Translations under genes and position numbers: made by a program
Part shown: piece by piece, positions 1 through 12,512 of the stretch
Layout of the letters: each line of letters opens with the position of its first letter
Position numbering within the stretch: position 1 is the stretch's first letter
DNA from: Gautieria morchelliformis
Lineage: Eukaryota > Basidiomycota > Agaricomycetes > Gomphales > Gomphaceae
Assembly: GCA_015179125.1 (NCBI GenBank)
Contig: WHVA01000264.1
Span: forward strand, 1-64,000
DNA length: 64,000 nucleotides
Reading direction: 5' to 3'
Notes under the pieces: generated by a model
What the model saw: the letters and a program-made list of their open reading frames with translations, nothing else
What the model was told of the DNA's origin: nothing
Databases searched by the model: none

Positions 1-305
1 AGCGTGATACAAAGTGAACGGGCCGACTCTACTGGCGCGCCAGATCAGTCTACCGTTGCACGCGGCTACTCTGTCCACATGCCCCACAACCCCAGTCGTC
101 CACCCCCTTATACATATCAACGCCAACACGAGTTCCCCCCCTTCCCCCTTTAGCACAACATCCCGTTCTTCCGTTTCTTACCACGGCCTTCGCCCATCAG
201 CCAGAGGCCCCCGCCGTGCCTCCTCCCAAATCCCGAGTGACCATTGCACCTCGCGCAAGCACCACCCAACGGCATGTGCAATCTAACCTTTCTACCATCC
301 CCACA

Positions 306-2477
306 ATGGATGTAAGCAAAAACGATCCCACCGCCACCTTTATTCATCCACCTTTGGTCGTCCCATTACCGCTCAATGCTGACCCCGGCATCCGTCCTGA
401 AGTACTCAGTGGCAATTCTAGCGACGGTGACCCTGCACCCGGGACACCTTTGACCTATGCTATTCTACACAACCATCGGGACTGGTTTCTGGATGCAGAT
501 GATTTCCGCAAAGATAACCCGAACCGTCTTGACTATCCGCCCGACCTTGAGCCACCACGCGGGTGGGCACCCCTTGCTGAATGCACTGGCGCAGGCGCTG
601 CTGGCCGGTGTAGGCAAGCGAAGGAGACCAAAGACAAGAACAGTCGCACGAAAGGCTTTTATGCTCATGGGGAAAACGTCGTTACCGACAACACTGTCGA
701 GTACGGTCCTTCCGATGACTGCCACGAAAAGACCGTTCTACGATGCACGTTCTGCAGGCGAGAATATCATGGCCCGAATGCGAAATCTATGTGGCGGAGA
801 CATGTGTATGATAAGCATAAAGTCGCTATGAAGAACAGAAGGGAGGGGAGTGCGGGTATGGCTCCCAAAGTGCCCTTACCGAAGAAGGGAAAGGCGAAGG
901 CCGCGGCACACTCACCCCAATTGGATCTGCCAATAGCTCTAGACACGCCGGCTCCAACATTGGATCTCACCAGTAATAGTTTTGCGTTATCTTATGTTTT
1001 ATCTAACTAAGTGGATCTTACAGACGAGCAGAATCTTATTCGCCTGTTGGAACGCGTCGTCAGCGGTAACCTGGATATTAATCTTCCCGCCTCTTTGCTC
1101 AGTCGCTGCTCGTCTTCGTCTGATGGCAACGCTCCAGGTATCAACCTTGAAACTATTGCTCTTGCCTTACAAAAAGGCGCTATTTCTCTTTCGCTCCCGA
1201 ATGGGGCAATAAGCTCGGTCGAGCAGTCTGTAGATAGCAGGGACATCGCAGATGCTTGTGAAGCTAAACAGCCGTGGTGGAACCCAGGACGGCAGAATAC
1301 GGGCAATGCGAACGAGGTGCGGAATGTAGAGGATAAGCAACTATCACCTTCCCCTCCATCCACAGCCATCGCTGAGCAAATTGCCGGATGCTGGATCGAT
1401 GGTTCCCCCCAATCGTCTGTCTCAACAGACTCTCATGCTGCTCGTCGGTCAACCACGCCGTCTCCTTTGCCATCTGACACCCGCTATCAAGGCCAGAAAC
1501 ACAAGGCAGATGGCGGTGATCATGACGAGCAAGCACGTGATCGAGCGCCGCTGAAGGACAACACTTCTCTCGATCGAAACGCCCACAACTCTAATACCCA
1601 TGTGGTTCCAGGAACGCCTCGCAAGAACAAGGGTAAACACAAGGCCACGCTGCGAACACCAGGCAGGCCCTATTCCCCCATCTCGTCGCCTCAAAACTCG
1701 CATACCCCGCAATACCTTTCGGCTACTGCCTTGCGAGCTCGCGCGTTGGCTACTACTGGTCAGGAGTCTTATCTCACTCTCGTTCTAAGCTCCCCGGGAA
1801 CCATGTCGCCTGTTCGAAGCACTGGTCGTGTTTCGTTTACTTCTCCGTTCAGTCATCCGAGGTCACCTACAAAGGCTAATGATGGTGGCGTACCCCCTAG
1901 TGATGACCCGTTGGGCATTCTTGGCGCATCTTCACCTCGATATCCATTCGACTTCAATATCGAGGGAACTCCGAGCACCCCTTCGTACATGGCCGCATTT
2001 GATCCAATACCGCTCGAATTGCGTCCTTTGACCCCTGCACACTGGACTCCACCGACATCAGCCCCCCCGGTGTCCGTTTCGCAGGCGGCCTCCCGCTTCA
2101 TTTCTCGCGCTAGCTCTGAGGCGAGGAACATGGAAACCGATGAAGACCGAGAAGTGGCCTCTGATGATGAGGATATGGAGCTGGAGTATCCAGAGTGGTC
2201 TCCACTCGAACGCTCAAAGAGTTGTCCTGGTCATGGCTCCCGATTGCTCGATGCAGATTTCGACATGGACGCCTTCTTGGATCTGGAGGATGCTGCACCA
2301 GCCTTGGGCGCCTCTGTTAATACTTCGCCACACAGATCCGTGGTTGGCCGCGGGTTTTCAAAAGAGTACGGGCTGCTTTCATCCGAGGAGGTGGAGCGCA
2401 TTACTGCTAGTGCTCGCCTCACTTTCGAGGAGGAAGCCAGAAGCTCAAAGCGTCGGAAAGTTGACGGTGGTTCGTAA
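306..2477 (+). CDS. C2H2-like zinc-finger hypothetical protein, two exons
   Basis: A probable two-exon gene of about 710 residues that I do not recognise as a named family. Seen: the first in-frame ATG is at 306 (the frame is open upstream but only from a GTG). A 39-nt intron at 973-1011 (GTAATA...CTAACTAAG) removes the in-frame TAA at 1008-1010 and joins two open stretches with a summed length divisible by three. Around residues 147-171 there is a single C-x2-C-x15-H-x4-H arrangement typical of a degenerate C2H2 finger, followed by a Lys-rich stretch. The rest is Ser/Pro-rich, low-complexity and probably disordered, with an acidic patch (residue ~610) and a basic C-terminal KRRK motif resembling a nuclear localisation signal. 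Inference: a nuclear, possibly DNA-binding, lineage-specific protein. The alternative is two separate genes split at the intron. Confidence 0.6.
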
Positions 2478-2866
2478 GCCAACCCATAATCCTTTGTCCT
2501 ATTCTTGCCCGACCGCCACGCTCGTCTGTATCTATAAGCCCTGTCAGTATAGCTTTATGGTCTGGATTCATTCACCTTACGGTAGACACATTGTGATCTG
2601 GCCTCGTGTACTAGTATTGTCCAAGTACTCGAATCTGTTTTAACAAACTTGTTTGACTTTTTCCTTCCTGACGCAAAAATATGACCTTAGCGAAACAGAT
2701 AGACTCGAACCCAGTCCTATAAAGGTACACGATCGGAGATAGTCGTTCGAATGTGTACCAGAAGCGTGTAACGATTATACATAGAGACTGGCTCGAGTCT
2801 ACAAAAACAGACCAGAAACGCGGTCAAGGTCACGTGACCTCGCTGAAAATCTACAGCTGGTGCTGC
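2478..2866. other. intergenic region upstream of SLS1
   Basis: No supported gene. It carries the 3' flank of the preceding gene and the presumed promoter of SLS1. The open reading frame of SLS1 extends upstream of 2867 but without a presequence-like start. Confidence 0.4.
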
Positions 2867-5800
2867 ATGTACGTCCGTCTTCGTGCGGCAAGTACAAAGC
2901 CCTCCGTATGCCTCCCGTGCACGTTCCTCTCGCCCCACAACATACCAAGTGCTGCTGTACGCGGTCACACCACTCGAGCTCAGACTGCCTTGAAGCCGCC
3001 ACCAACTGCTAGTCCAGATGCCCAGCCTGTCTCTGGATACCGTCGACTCACTGTAGACGCTGCTTTAAAAACCAAACGGAAAAGACGAACTGCTGCTGAA
3101 AATGAGGTCAAGTCTGCTCGGCAAGCCTTGAAAGAGGCGCAAGAAACGGAGAGACGACGCAAGGCCCTCGCTACTTTGGACAAAACAACAAAGTTCGTCG
3201 CAGCAGGCCTCAATGACTTACATGAGCCGACTCTGGAGGACCTTGATCGTTTTAAACCGAATGGTCCACCGCCTATCACATTGGATTTCGTCTATCCAGA
3301 CCCAACGTCACCGTCATACCTTGGATCTCCTTCACCTTCTGCGGTAGAGCGTTACACCAAAGCATTTGGTAAGCACGTCGATACGTTGGTCTCCAAGTTT
3401 CAACGGAAACAGCTGTGGAGGCTATACAAGGAGGGCATGCAGGACAGAACTAGTTCACTTCCTGGGGCCCCCAAAAAGAAGGCGAAGTTAAAAACCACCC
3501 AAGATGTAGCAGGCGAAATTGTCCGTTGGTTATGGCACTGGCCGTATGTCAGCGAGGTGGAGGAGCAGGTTAGTTACATGACATCGAGGTCTGAAAGAGG
3601 TATGTTATCCATTACAAATCCTTCTCAGGCCGGTTCGCCTTTAACTTCAATCTTATTTATCTGCACTTGTCTCCTAGAGTTCCTGATCAGCGCCAGCGAA
3701 TTTTTCCTCCTTTTGGGCTCTGACGGGTCATCGTTACGGGCGCTCACGGAGAGTTATGGAGTTCTGATCAAACGTGTCAAGCGGACAAATGATTCATTCA
3801 CCCTTGTAGTGGAGGGTTTGAGCTATATGTTAGACCAACTGGCCCTTGTGATCACGGAGCACAAGAAGGTATTTGTGACTTTTCCCGAAGTGCTCAAACA
3901 TCTCAAGGGCGATTGCTGCAGCGCATTATGACGGAACTCATACATTTAAAGTCCTCGGATGAGACTTCACGTAACTCGTCCCCCTCTACCGAGAGCAATT
4001 TCATTCTCCCTGATCTCACGCAGAGGATCTCTAAGCTGACAAACGCTCTCGTAGAGGACATGGGCAATGGCATGGTGGGAAAATTGATACTTTCTCAGAT
4101 GTCCTCGAAATGATTACTTTATCTTCAGTACCGACTATCGGCTGATCATGCCCGAAACATAACCATATCTAAACGACTGGTTATACGCATGGCTCAACAG
4201 GTGTTTGCAATCATTCCTTAGCTCCTGCCTAGTTGCTCAATGTGCCTCCTATGTCCGCATATTCTCACCGTACAATACTGTTCCATATGGTAAGAATCAA
4301 CTACCCATCCCACTTATGCTGGCACAACTATCGACATCGGAGGATTCGACATCTGACTATATTCCGTCTCATATCTACGCTCTGTTTCCCTTCGACGTCA
4401 CTAATCCAGATAGCCTACCTTTTTATTGGATACCCACCAATATTCCGAGTCGATCCTCGGAGGCTGCCGTGGCCGTCCCTGAAGACCCTTCCACATCGTC
4501 ACCTCCTTCTCCGCATCACTTCTCAGGAACTCCTTATGTCTATCGCGTCCGAAAAGTGTGTGATTGGCTGGGTCAAACACGTAATGGCGCTATGGGGTCT
4601 AGCAGCCTCACAGATAGTATAGGTGAAATGATTGATTCCACAGGGTGTGTTCAATTCCTTGAAACTGTGGATCAATATGCGGATACCCTCTTGTTGATAG
4701 ACAGCCCCAATCACTGCGTGAAGCTCTAGGCCTACCCGACTTGGACTCTGTAAATGTGGATCATCTCCGGCAAGTGAAGATCACTGCAAGGTGAGTGCTG
4801 AGATGATGTTTACCTTCGACTTATTTCGTCCGCTGATGTTCTTGTTACCAGGTTTGGCCATTTTGTGTTTGCGCCTGCCGCAGGTCTCAAGTCTCTTCTA
4901 CCGCCATTGCGTGGCTCGTGGAGATTTTCCAAGTTTTTCGATTGGATTAGGGTCGATGCAGCAAGAATGACATTCATCCCAGAGTATGATACTCTCCCAT
5001 GTTTCATCGCAAGCTATTTACTATGAACCAGACTTCCAAATACATCGATCAATTCATCGCCTTTGAGTTTGACCATACTAAGCCGATTAGTTTACAGGTC
5101 GTCGACACTCACTGTAGCCTCATCCGGTGAACGGACTGAGGCGGTCGCCTCTCCTTCCACCTCAACAACACTGCGATTTGAGGTCATTTTACCGCAATCA
5201 ACCTGGAGAGAGCAGAACTCGGAGCCATCAGCGCAAGAGGACCGATTCGAAGCCACGGTGCGAACAATGTACAATCAGCAGGACACAGTCACCGGACCAC
5301 GGCTGTTGTCTGATGAACATTCCTCTGTTGTTCAACCTTCTCAGATGGATACACCGTCCTCACCGCCGGAAACCCCTAGATCCTCTTCGGATGACCCCGT
5401 GCGATTGTGGAAAGGCGTCGAAACTGTTGTCAACATTATGTTACCTGACCGGTACGCATATGCCATACATACTATTCTTCATTCACCTCATCTTTTGTCA
5501 TAAATACTTGAAGCCCCATGGATATGCAGTTGTCGTCATTTGAATCAACTCCCATCCCGTCAGACTCAGAACCTCCAGAACTCCGAGACTATGCTTCAGG
5601 CTTAAGCCATTGGTGCGTACTTGTTTGCGCTATAGAGGTACTAAGTGGACCAGGAGCATATGCAGTTTAAGACATGCTGATTTGTCCTCACGGCCTATTC
5701 CACCCCTTCATGTGGCATATGAGGGAATACGATATGTGCTGGACACAGATGCTACGGTTCAGTCATCGACCCATCTCGTTACTGACTTTTCGACGACGGA

Positions 5801-6058
5801 GCAAGTCGATGTTACAGTTGAGAATGCGGTTGACGTGGAGAGCAATCACCAGGTTGATAGTTGCTTTGTGAGGTCTGCTGATTTATTTCCGTTCATGTAC
5901 TCATATTTCACTAGGTGGCATGCTCAGAGCCGAATGCTGCCTCCACGTGGCACAAGTTCTTGGGTGCATGTGATCGGTTGACTTGGTTAAGGGCTAGAAG
6001 GGAAACCACACATTCTGTTGTGTATCCGACACAGGACTGTACCAGTGACGAAACATGA
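2867..6058 (+). CDS. SLS1: SLS1-like mitochondrial inner-membrane-bound regulator
   Basis: Multi-exon homologue of the fungal SLS1 family, which in yeast links mitochondrial transcription to translation at the inner membrane. Start chosen at ATG 2867 because the next ~45 residues are Arg/Ser/Ala-rich without acidic residues, as in a mitochondrial presequence. Introns that keep frame: 3569-3679, 3869-3921 and 4075-4128; further short introns lie around 4201-4290, 4792-4852, 4990-5035, 5453-5510 and 5870-5915. Recognisable blocks: a basic coiled segment (KTKRKRRTAAENE), the LLGSDGSSLRAL motif with the KH-like region that follows, the YRLSADHARNI exon, the RFGHFVFAPAAG segment and a C-terminal CDRLTWLRARRE ending at TGA 6056. 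Convergent with SPB1, 72 bp apart. Pieces of this gene recur inverted at 11.6-12.7 and 15.0-15.3 kb. Exact middle exon borders are uncertain; family assignment is fairly firm. Confidence 0.72.
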
Positions 6059-6130
6059 CATGATATTAGATCGTCGAATCCTTACTTGACATATCGCTCA
6101 ACAAAGTACAGGGTTGCGCCCAGATTCAAA

Positions 6131-9100
6131 TCAAGCACGTTTGCGCTTCTTGTTAGCTTTCTCCTTCCGTTTCTGAGCGCGGACCTGGTAACGATTTCGT
6201 GAAGTGTTAGACGATATATCACATCACGGCTCACCTCCTTCTTCATCCTTGCGTCAACCATTGTGTACCGACCTTTGACGCCTTTGGGCCTACCCTTCAA
6301 GCCCTTATGCGCACCCTTCGCTACAACAATCTTAACTTGACTCTTGGTTTGCTTGCCCTTCCCGCTAGAGATCCCCTTTCTCATCAGTTTCTCGATTTGA
6401 CTTGCCTTCTCCCGCTCGCTCATATCCGTGGTCTCGTTGACGCCCTCAGCTTTTTTCATCGCTTTCTCTAGTCGTAGTGTAGCACGATGTTTTTTCCTGG
6501 CCTTAGCCTCAGCCACTTTCTTGATAGGTCGTGCATCTAATGCCCGCTGTTTAGCGCGAAGGGCAGCAACAGCTTCTTTGGTAACGGGAAGGTTGGTCTT
6601 GTAGTGTTTCGACTCGTCATCAAGGAACCAAGATGGCAGGCCATCCCGTGAGTTGAACGAGTAACGATTAAAACCTTCGTCAATAAGCTGTGTTTTTGTT
6701 TTCTCCCGGTTCACAAGCTGCTGCGCTAGCGTCACGGCCTCTGGGGTGACCAAACCAAACTCTAAGGAAAATAATGTATCAGTGCTATGGCTGCGTTTGT
6801 AGGGCATTTTCACCGACTCTTGATCGTGGCCTGCTTGATTTCGTCCTCGTTTTCGTCCGCAACGTCCCACATCTCAACATCGTCCTGGGGATCTTGAGGG
6901 ACAATTTCAAAATCATCATCTCCTGCATCAGATACGGCAGGCTGCAGTAATTGTCGTCAGAACAACTTGATTATTATGCATGCAGTGAACGAACCCCAGT
7001 TCCCTCGACCTCTGCTGAGGCTTCACTTCCTGTGTTCTCCGAATCACCTGTCATACCTGCTGGAAGCTGATCGGAAGGAACATTGATATCACCCAGTTCC
7101 TTAAACATATCTTGCTCGAACCAGACCTGCGCCGTCTTACTGAGGTGCCCGGCGGACTGGGGATCGCTGAGTTTGGTAACTAGTTTTGCCCTTTTATTGT
7201 GTGTGGGCGATTCCGCACTGTCGACCCTCTGTCTCTTCTTCGTGACAGGCTTGGGGTCCTCGTCGGATTCAACATCAGATGAATCCTCGCCGTCCCTTGC
7301 CTTTGCCTCAGCGGTCTTCTCCCATCCCCCTTCCTCGCTTTCCTCTCCCTCGTCAGTGTCTTCGTCACTTGCCCGTGCATCGAATCCTGCCCACTCTCCG
7401 TCTCTTTCCTTGTTCTGTTTCCTCGCCTCCTTCACTTTGAACTTTGCGTCCCGCTCACTCTTCCGCTCTCGATAAGAATCATAAAGGCCATCCAACTCTT
7501 GTTCGAGTGCATGAACTCTGCGTTCTTTTCGCTCTTCTTCGCTCATCTCGTGATCTGTTTCCAGTTCCTCAGCCTCATCCGCGCTATCTTCGTCCTCGTC
7601 ATCCATTAAGTCGGTAGTAGTACGTGATATCTTAGACTTGCGTTGTGTTGATTCTTCGGTCTCGAGGTCGAAAATATCCTCTTGCCCCATGTCAAGACCT
7701 TTGTCTTCCAGATCTAAACCAATGTCTAATGGTGCAGTCATGCGAAGCTGCATTCGCTGGATCGTGCGAGTCTTGACCTCGTTGGCTCGCCTTCGCTCTC
7801 GTTTTGCGCGAGCTGCTGCTTCGGCGTTAATACGTTGGAGCTGTACAGCGCTGTCAGACAGGTCCGCACGTATTTAGAGATTGTAATGGTAGTTTACCTC
7901 CTCCTCTATCACTTGTTGTTCATCAGGTTCTTCTGTAATCTCAACAACCTCTGTCATGTCGTCCACATTTTTGGTTTTGACATCTAGCCCAGTCTGCGAA
8001 CATTACACTAATGAGTTGATATGGAGGGGAGAGAAAGCTTCCATACCTCTTCCCGAATTGCAGTTCGCCATTTCAATAACGCCTTGAAATCACCTTTACC
8101 AAGGACCTTCAGATCCTGGCAGACAGCCTTGATTTCTGGTGTAGTGGCATCCAATGCTAGCCATCTACAGGAGAGTAGAACACATAAAACGGTCTCACAA
8201 AATCAAATGGATTCAACCCACTCCTTTTCCTGCTCCGTTTGGAAAGTGATTTTATTCACGGTTCCAAGTAAGCCAATTGCATCAGTACCAGCGATAAATT
8301 CAGCCGCTCCAGCAGTCTTAAACAACGTGTAATCCCCGTCATCGTATCCATCTCGCTTCCGACGTTTTTTTTTCAGGGTGGAAGACGTTGGCCTGAACAT
8401 TGTTTGCTGAAGCTCCTTTGTCTACTGCTGCGGCAGTCATGGTGAGATCCTTGAAGACATGCTTTGGATCAAGGAATCTAGGATCAATATGTTTTGGAGC
8501 CATGAATCCACGGCAAACGACAAAGATTTCGGCAGACACATTCCTGAGTAGAACATGTATACAACAAAGGCTCACAGTAACTCAAAAGATAACTCACCTC
8601 GATGAAGGAGGCTTGGTGGCTTCCACTTTATCAAAGAGCTGATTGAACACCCACATGAGATTGTTGTAGTCCACACTCCTGAACACCTTCGTAACGAAAG
8701 TCCCGCCTTTCACAAGGAACTCAACCGCAAGTTTCAGGGACATAAGGACAAGCTCGGACTGTCCGTATGCATCCTGCACCCATGCTGTTCCAACATTTGG
8801 CGCACCGTCGTGGAGAACAATGTCTGCCCGCCAGTCTTTTAGTTCCCCACGTATGAGGTTACGACACTGTGGAGTTGTGATATCTGCTGCAAATGTAGAG
8901 ACCTTCGGTATGGGCTTGATAGGGACCAGATCCACGCCTGGCATACCATGTGTCAGAAAGAAGGATCGTAACCCTGGTGGAAGGATTCTCACCGACGATG
9001 ACACTATTGACTGGCATGTATTTACTGGCGACCTGCAGCCAACCTCCAGGAGCTGCACATAAATCTATACAGCATCTGGCAGACTCAAGGAAAGAGTATT

Positions 9101-9262
9101 TTTTGTTGAGCTGAATAAGTTTGAACGCAGAACGTGCACGGTAACCTTGCTCTCTAAAAAGGGGGTTAGCGATGATACTATCCTCATGCAGCTTACACAC
9201 TTCGCAAGCTTATAGTATTTGTCCAAACGATTTTTGCCTGTTTTCTTTTGTGTCTTTCCCAT
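6131..9262 (-). CDS. SPB1: SPB1, AdoMet-dependent rRNA 2'-O-methyltransferase (pre-60S)
   Basis: Homologue of nucleolar Spb1/FTSJ3, which 2'-O-methylates the 25S rRNA A-loop during large-subunit assembly. ATG at 9262 opens with [21 protein letters not shown]. Intron 1 follows, then the FtsJ domain: the SAM-binding [14 protein letters not shown], the LHDGAPNVG loop, and Lys in [11 protein letters not shown] and Glu in [10 protein letters not shown] completing the K-D-K-E set. The middle region ([13 protein letters not shown]) and acidic low-complexity linker match the family. The Spb1 C-terminal domain ([34 protein letters not shown]) ends in a basic tail and TGA at 6131-6133. About seven short introns. 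Oddity: just after the methyltransferase domain (8365-8373) a run of nine A on the coding strand puts the two halves in different frames; eight A would join them. Whether it is a consensus error or a real event cannot be told from the sequence. Confidence 0.9.
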
Positions 9263-9782
9263 TTTGCAAGGAGACGCAAGTCGGAAGCTCTTCTAAGAAA
9301 TTTACATTACGTCACGTGATCTATGCTATATATAGCTCCATCAATAACGAAAACAAGAAAAAAGAAATCTGTGGAGACATCGATATCCTGACTGTGCTGG
9401 GATAAAAGTGACTAGTGTGGTTTTATAGGCGCGATGTAAAGATTTGGTCGAATTGAATGGCCATTATAGCTACTGAGACTTGCTTGAAGCTTGTCAATGA
9501 TTCAGAGCTCTCAGCTGAGAGCATGCATGTTGGCAGCCACATCCAGTACTGATGCGCACCAATCACATAGTCAATATTGTACGCTCGCCGGATAGATTGG
9601 AAATGGTATGATCGCAATGCACGGCCAGCATACAAGTGGGAAATGATATCCCTCTGGCAGGCTGTTGATACAAGTAGATGATGCGACGATGGTGGAAAAG
9701 ACCCAAACAATCACGAGTGCATGTTACGAGGAAAAGAAAGCTCGGACGATCCATGTATATTAGAGGTCTAGATCCTAGCGCT

Positions 9783-11006
9783 TTAGCACTGGATCAAGTG
9801 TAAATACTGTTGGATCATCGCTACGACACCACCAACTGTTGGAACCCAAGCGGGTAAAGCATAGAGTATCTGAATAATAGTGGCTAAGGTGCCAGTGATT
9901 GGTGTTGGGAGTTGGTGTTGGGAGCTGGGAGTTCGAGTTATCAGGTTCACCGCCTTGAAAATGTCGGCGACCAGCTCCTTGCCTCTGTCCGCAATTTCCT
10001 TCGAAGGCTGAGGGTTGAAGATGTATCCATATATGGTGCCACAGAGTGCCCAGGACAAAAACCACCCCCTCTGAGCACGGGATGATATTCCGGAGCTAAA
10101 GCGAGTGACGCCACCAACAATAGCCAAGTAGACAGCGAACTCACAAATGCCTACTAACATCCATGACTGTTGGTCACCGACATGCCTCCATCGTATAGCG
10201 TATTCAGTGCCGTCACCCCTCCACTGTATGGCGTTTGCAGTGCCCGAGTCTCCGCCATCTATCTCCACCTCAGTAAGATCGACGTAGCTCCCAGTGAAAA
10301 GGATAGCGATGAGATTGATGATACTGCCGAGGGCATATGGAATGATCGTGTAGGTGAAAGCACCATAGCCATACGCTGCCACTTGAGGGTCGGAAACAGA
10401 CAGGAGCTGTAGTGTAGCAAAAATAAGTTGAAAGGTTCCAACAAGAACCTTGATGGCAGCTGAACTGCTCTGGATCATCATTGGAACGAACAGGTTGGCT
10501 GGGGTTCCCCGCGGAACCATGATGAAGGCTTCATCCTCGCCGTTACCCTGTCGGAGCGGCTTTGCTCTCACAACGCGAGTAGGAGATAAAATGATTGCGC
10601 CAGGAGGCATGTCATGACTTCTGACCCGGACGCAAGCTGCGCCACAATTGATTGCTTTCTGCATTTGTTTATGGATTGGGCCGACTTCCCCGCGTGACAA
10701 TAGCGTTGAGTATATCAAATCTGTCAAAGGGATTTGTGCGGACGAAGATGGCAAGAGAGCTGCCATCACATAGCGGAGTATCGTGTCAGATCTGCCTAGG
10801 CCAGGCTCAACCTTGATTGTGAGGATATGGCTTGCGTAGACGGCTAGCAGCTTGATAATCACTGCGTATGCCTTGCGGAGTCCGCAGCTTTGCAGAGGCC
10901 CAAGGAATGTTTGCGCGGAGGCGTGTCTGGCGGTCGCGAGGAAGATCAAGGACACAAATATGAGCGAGGCAGGGTTTAAGCGGAAATGAGGTGCGCAAGG
11001 AATCAT
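9783..11006 (-). CDS. polytopic membrane protein with signal peptide, function unknown
   Basis: Single-exon coding region of about 407 residues. I prefer ATG 11006 because it begins a canonical signal peptide (MIPCAPHFRLNP then a hydrophobic run, cleavage-like ASA-Q). The open frame continues to an ATG at 11150, but a good GT-AG intron (11027-11084, 58 nt) lies between and would break that frame, so it is more likely a 5'UTR intron. Hydrophobic segments suggest about six further membrane spans (for example KAYAVIIKLLAVYA, AAIKVLVGTFQLIFATLQLL, YTIIPYALGSIINLIAILF, WMLVGICEFAVYLAIVGGV). The family looks like the uncharacterised multi-span proteins common in mushroom-forming fungi; no catalytic motif is visible. 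No function assigned. Confidence 0.7.
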   Translation of the reverse strand: MIPCAPHFRLNPASLIFVSLIFLATARHASAQTFLGPLQSCGLRKAYAVIIKLLAVYASHILTIKVEPGLGRSDTILRYVMAALLPSSSAQIPLTDLIYSTLLSRGEVGPIHKQMQKAINCGAACVRVRSHDMPPGAIILSPTRVVRAKPLRQGNGEDEAFIMVPRGTPANLFVPMMIQSSSAAIKVLVGTFQLIFATLQLLSVSDPQVAAYGYGAFTYTIIPYALGSIINLIAILFTGSYVDLTEVEIDGGDSGTANAIQWRGDGTEYAIRWRHVGDQQSWMLVGICEFAVYLAIVGGVTRFSSGISSRAQRGWFLSWALCGTIYGYIFNPQPSKEIADRGKELVADIFKAVNLITRTPSSQHQLPTPITGTLATIIQILYALPAWVPTVGGVVAMIQQYLHLIQC

Positions 11007-11150
11007 GGGCGCGGCTATTCTTGTGCCTGTGGAATGGCGAAAGTCATCATTATGACATGTTTCGCGTTGTAGAACAGGACTCACCACCAGAAAGCAAGCG
11101 GTAGAGCGTGTAGAGAGTCCCCAGACCTTTCCAGTTTTATGGGAATGCAT

Positions 11151-11589
11151 GAATTCTCAGATAGACGTCTTCGAGATATCATGCCGAAAAACCCCGTCTA
11201 TACCCTGAGTCGATTCTATATCATCACACTAGTCGATCGATGATAGTGGCACTGGCACTGGCACTTATCGCCCAACGAATTACCTTTTATGGAAGCACCT
11301 TACAGAGTCCTACTGCGAGCCGTGCCACCGGCAATGCGAAACACAGCTGAGTGAAATATCCACTTGACACAGATTATCGGTGCTCCCAGTCCAAATGATT
11401 GCTTTAACCTTTTCAATCAGAAACATTTCAAGCACGCAGCACTCCATGGGTTGGAGCATCCCCAAGGAAGGCATCCATGCTAAATCAGTGTACCTCATGT
11501 TTTCTGTCATGCTGCGCATCTTATATAACTACATGAACGTCCTACTAGTATGCAGCCGCGCGTGACTGTGTTTGTAAACAATGTATGAT
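11151..11589. other. intergenic region, no gene seen
   Basis: Short open frames only, with no family resemblance and no convincing splice pattern. It holds the presumed promoter of the minus-strand membrane-protein gene and borders the SLS1-derived repeat. Confidence 0.4.
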
Positions 11590-12510
11590 CGACAGGCTGC
11601 TGGTGGTACATTGTTCGCACCGTAGCCTCGAGTTGGCCCTCTTGCTAACGGCTCTGAGTCTTGCTCTCTCCAGGTTGACTGCGGTAAGGGGACCTCAAAT
11701 CGCAGCGTTGTTGAGGTCGACGGAGAGGCGACGGGCCCAGTCTGTCCACCGGATGAGGCGACAGTGAGTGTCCTGACTCAAAGGCGATGAACTGCTGCAT
11801 GTATTTGGAAGTCTAGTTTATGGTAGAGTAACATGAGAGAATAGGTCATTCTTGCTGCAATGATCCTAAAATTTCCACGAGCCACGCAATGGCGGTACTG
11901 AAGAGACTTGGGACTCGCGGGAGGTGCAAAAACAAAGTGGCCAAACGTGGTAACAAAGTATCGGGGGAAGAACTAAGTCGAAGGCAACCATCATCTAAAC
12001 ACTCGCCTTAATTGCAGTTATCTTCACTTGCTGGAGATGATGCACTGTTGCAGAGTCCAAGCCAGGGTAGGCCTAGCCTTTACGCAGCAATTGGGGCTGT
12101 TTACTGATCCACAGTCTCAAGGGAATTGAACACACCTTCAATAATTTGCACCTTTACTACCTGTGAGGCCGCTAGACCACATAGCACCATTGCGTGTTTG
12201 ACCCAGCCAATCACACACTTTCCGGGGGCGATACATATAAGGAGCTCCCAGGAAGTGATGCAGAGAAGGAGGTGACGACGTGGAAGGATCTTCAGGCATG
12301 GCCACGTTAGCCTGACTCGGAATGTTCAATAAAAGGTAGGCTATCTGGATTAGTGACGTCGAAGGGAAAACAGAGAGTAGATATGAGAGGGAATATAGTC
12401 GGATGGTGGATCCTCTGATGTCGATAGGTATGCCAGCATAGGTGGGATGGGTCGCTGATTCTGACGCACGGTGGGAGCATCATAGAGGCACATTGAGCAA
12501 CCAGGCAGGA
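11590..12510 (-). pseudogene. inverted partial copy of SLS1
   Basis: Read on the minus strand this region is a diverged copy of about 4230-5290 of the SLS1 gene. 11590-11790 matches 5100-5285 (TCATCCGGTGGACAGACTGG, TCAACAACGCTGCGATTTGA and so on). 11790-12120 matches 4650-5070, including the intron at 4792-4852. 12130-12510 matches 4225-4640, where the peptide EDPSTSSPPS...HHF...VCDWLGQTRNGAM is still readable. Stops and indels break it and no start or 3' end of the gene is present, so it is a fragment. Intron retention shows a DNA-level rather than mRNA-derived duplication. Confidence 0.8.
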
Positions 12511-12512
12511 AT

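Noticed and set aside
2690-2760. tRNA-like T-loop sequence (GGTTCGAGTC on the minus strand)
   Set aside because: I could not find matching acceptor, D-arm and anticodon stems around it.
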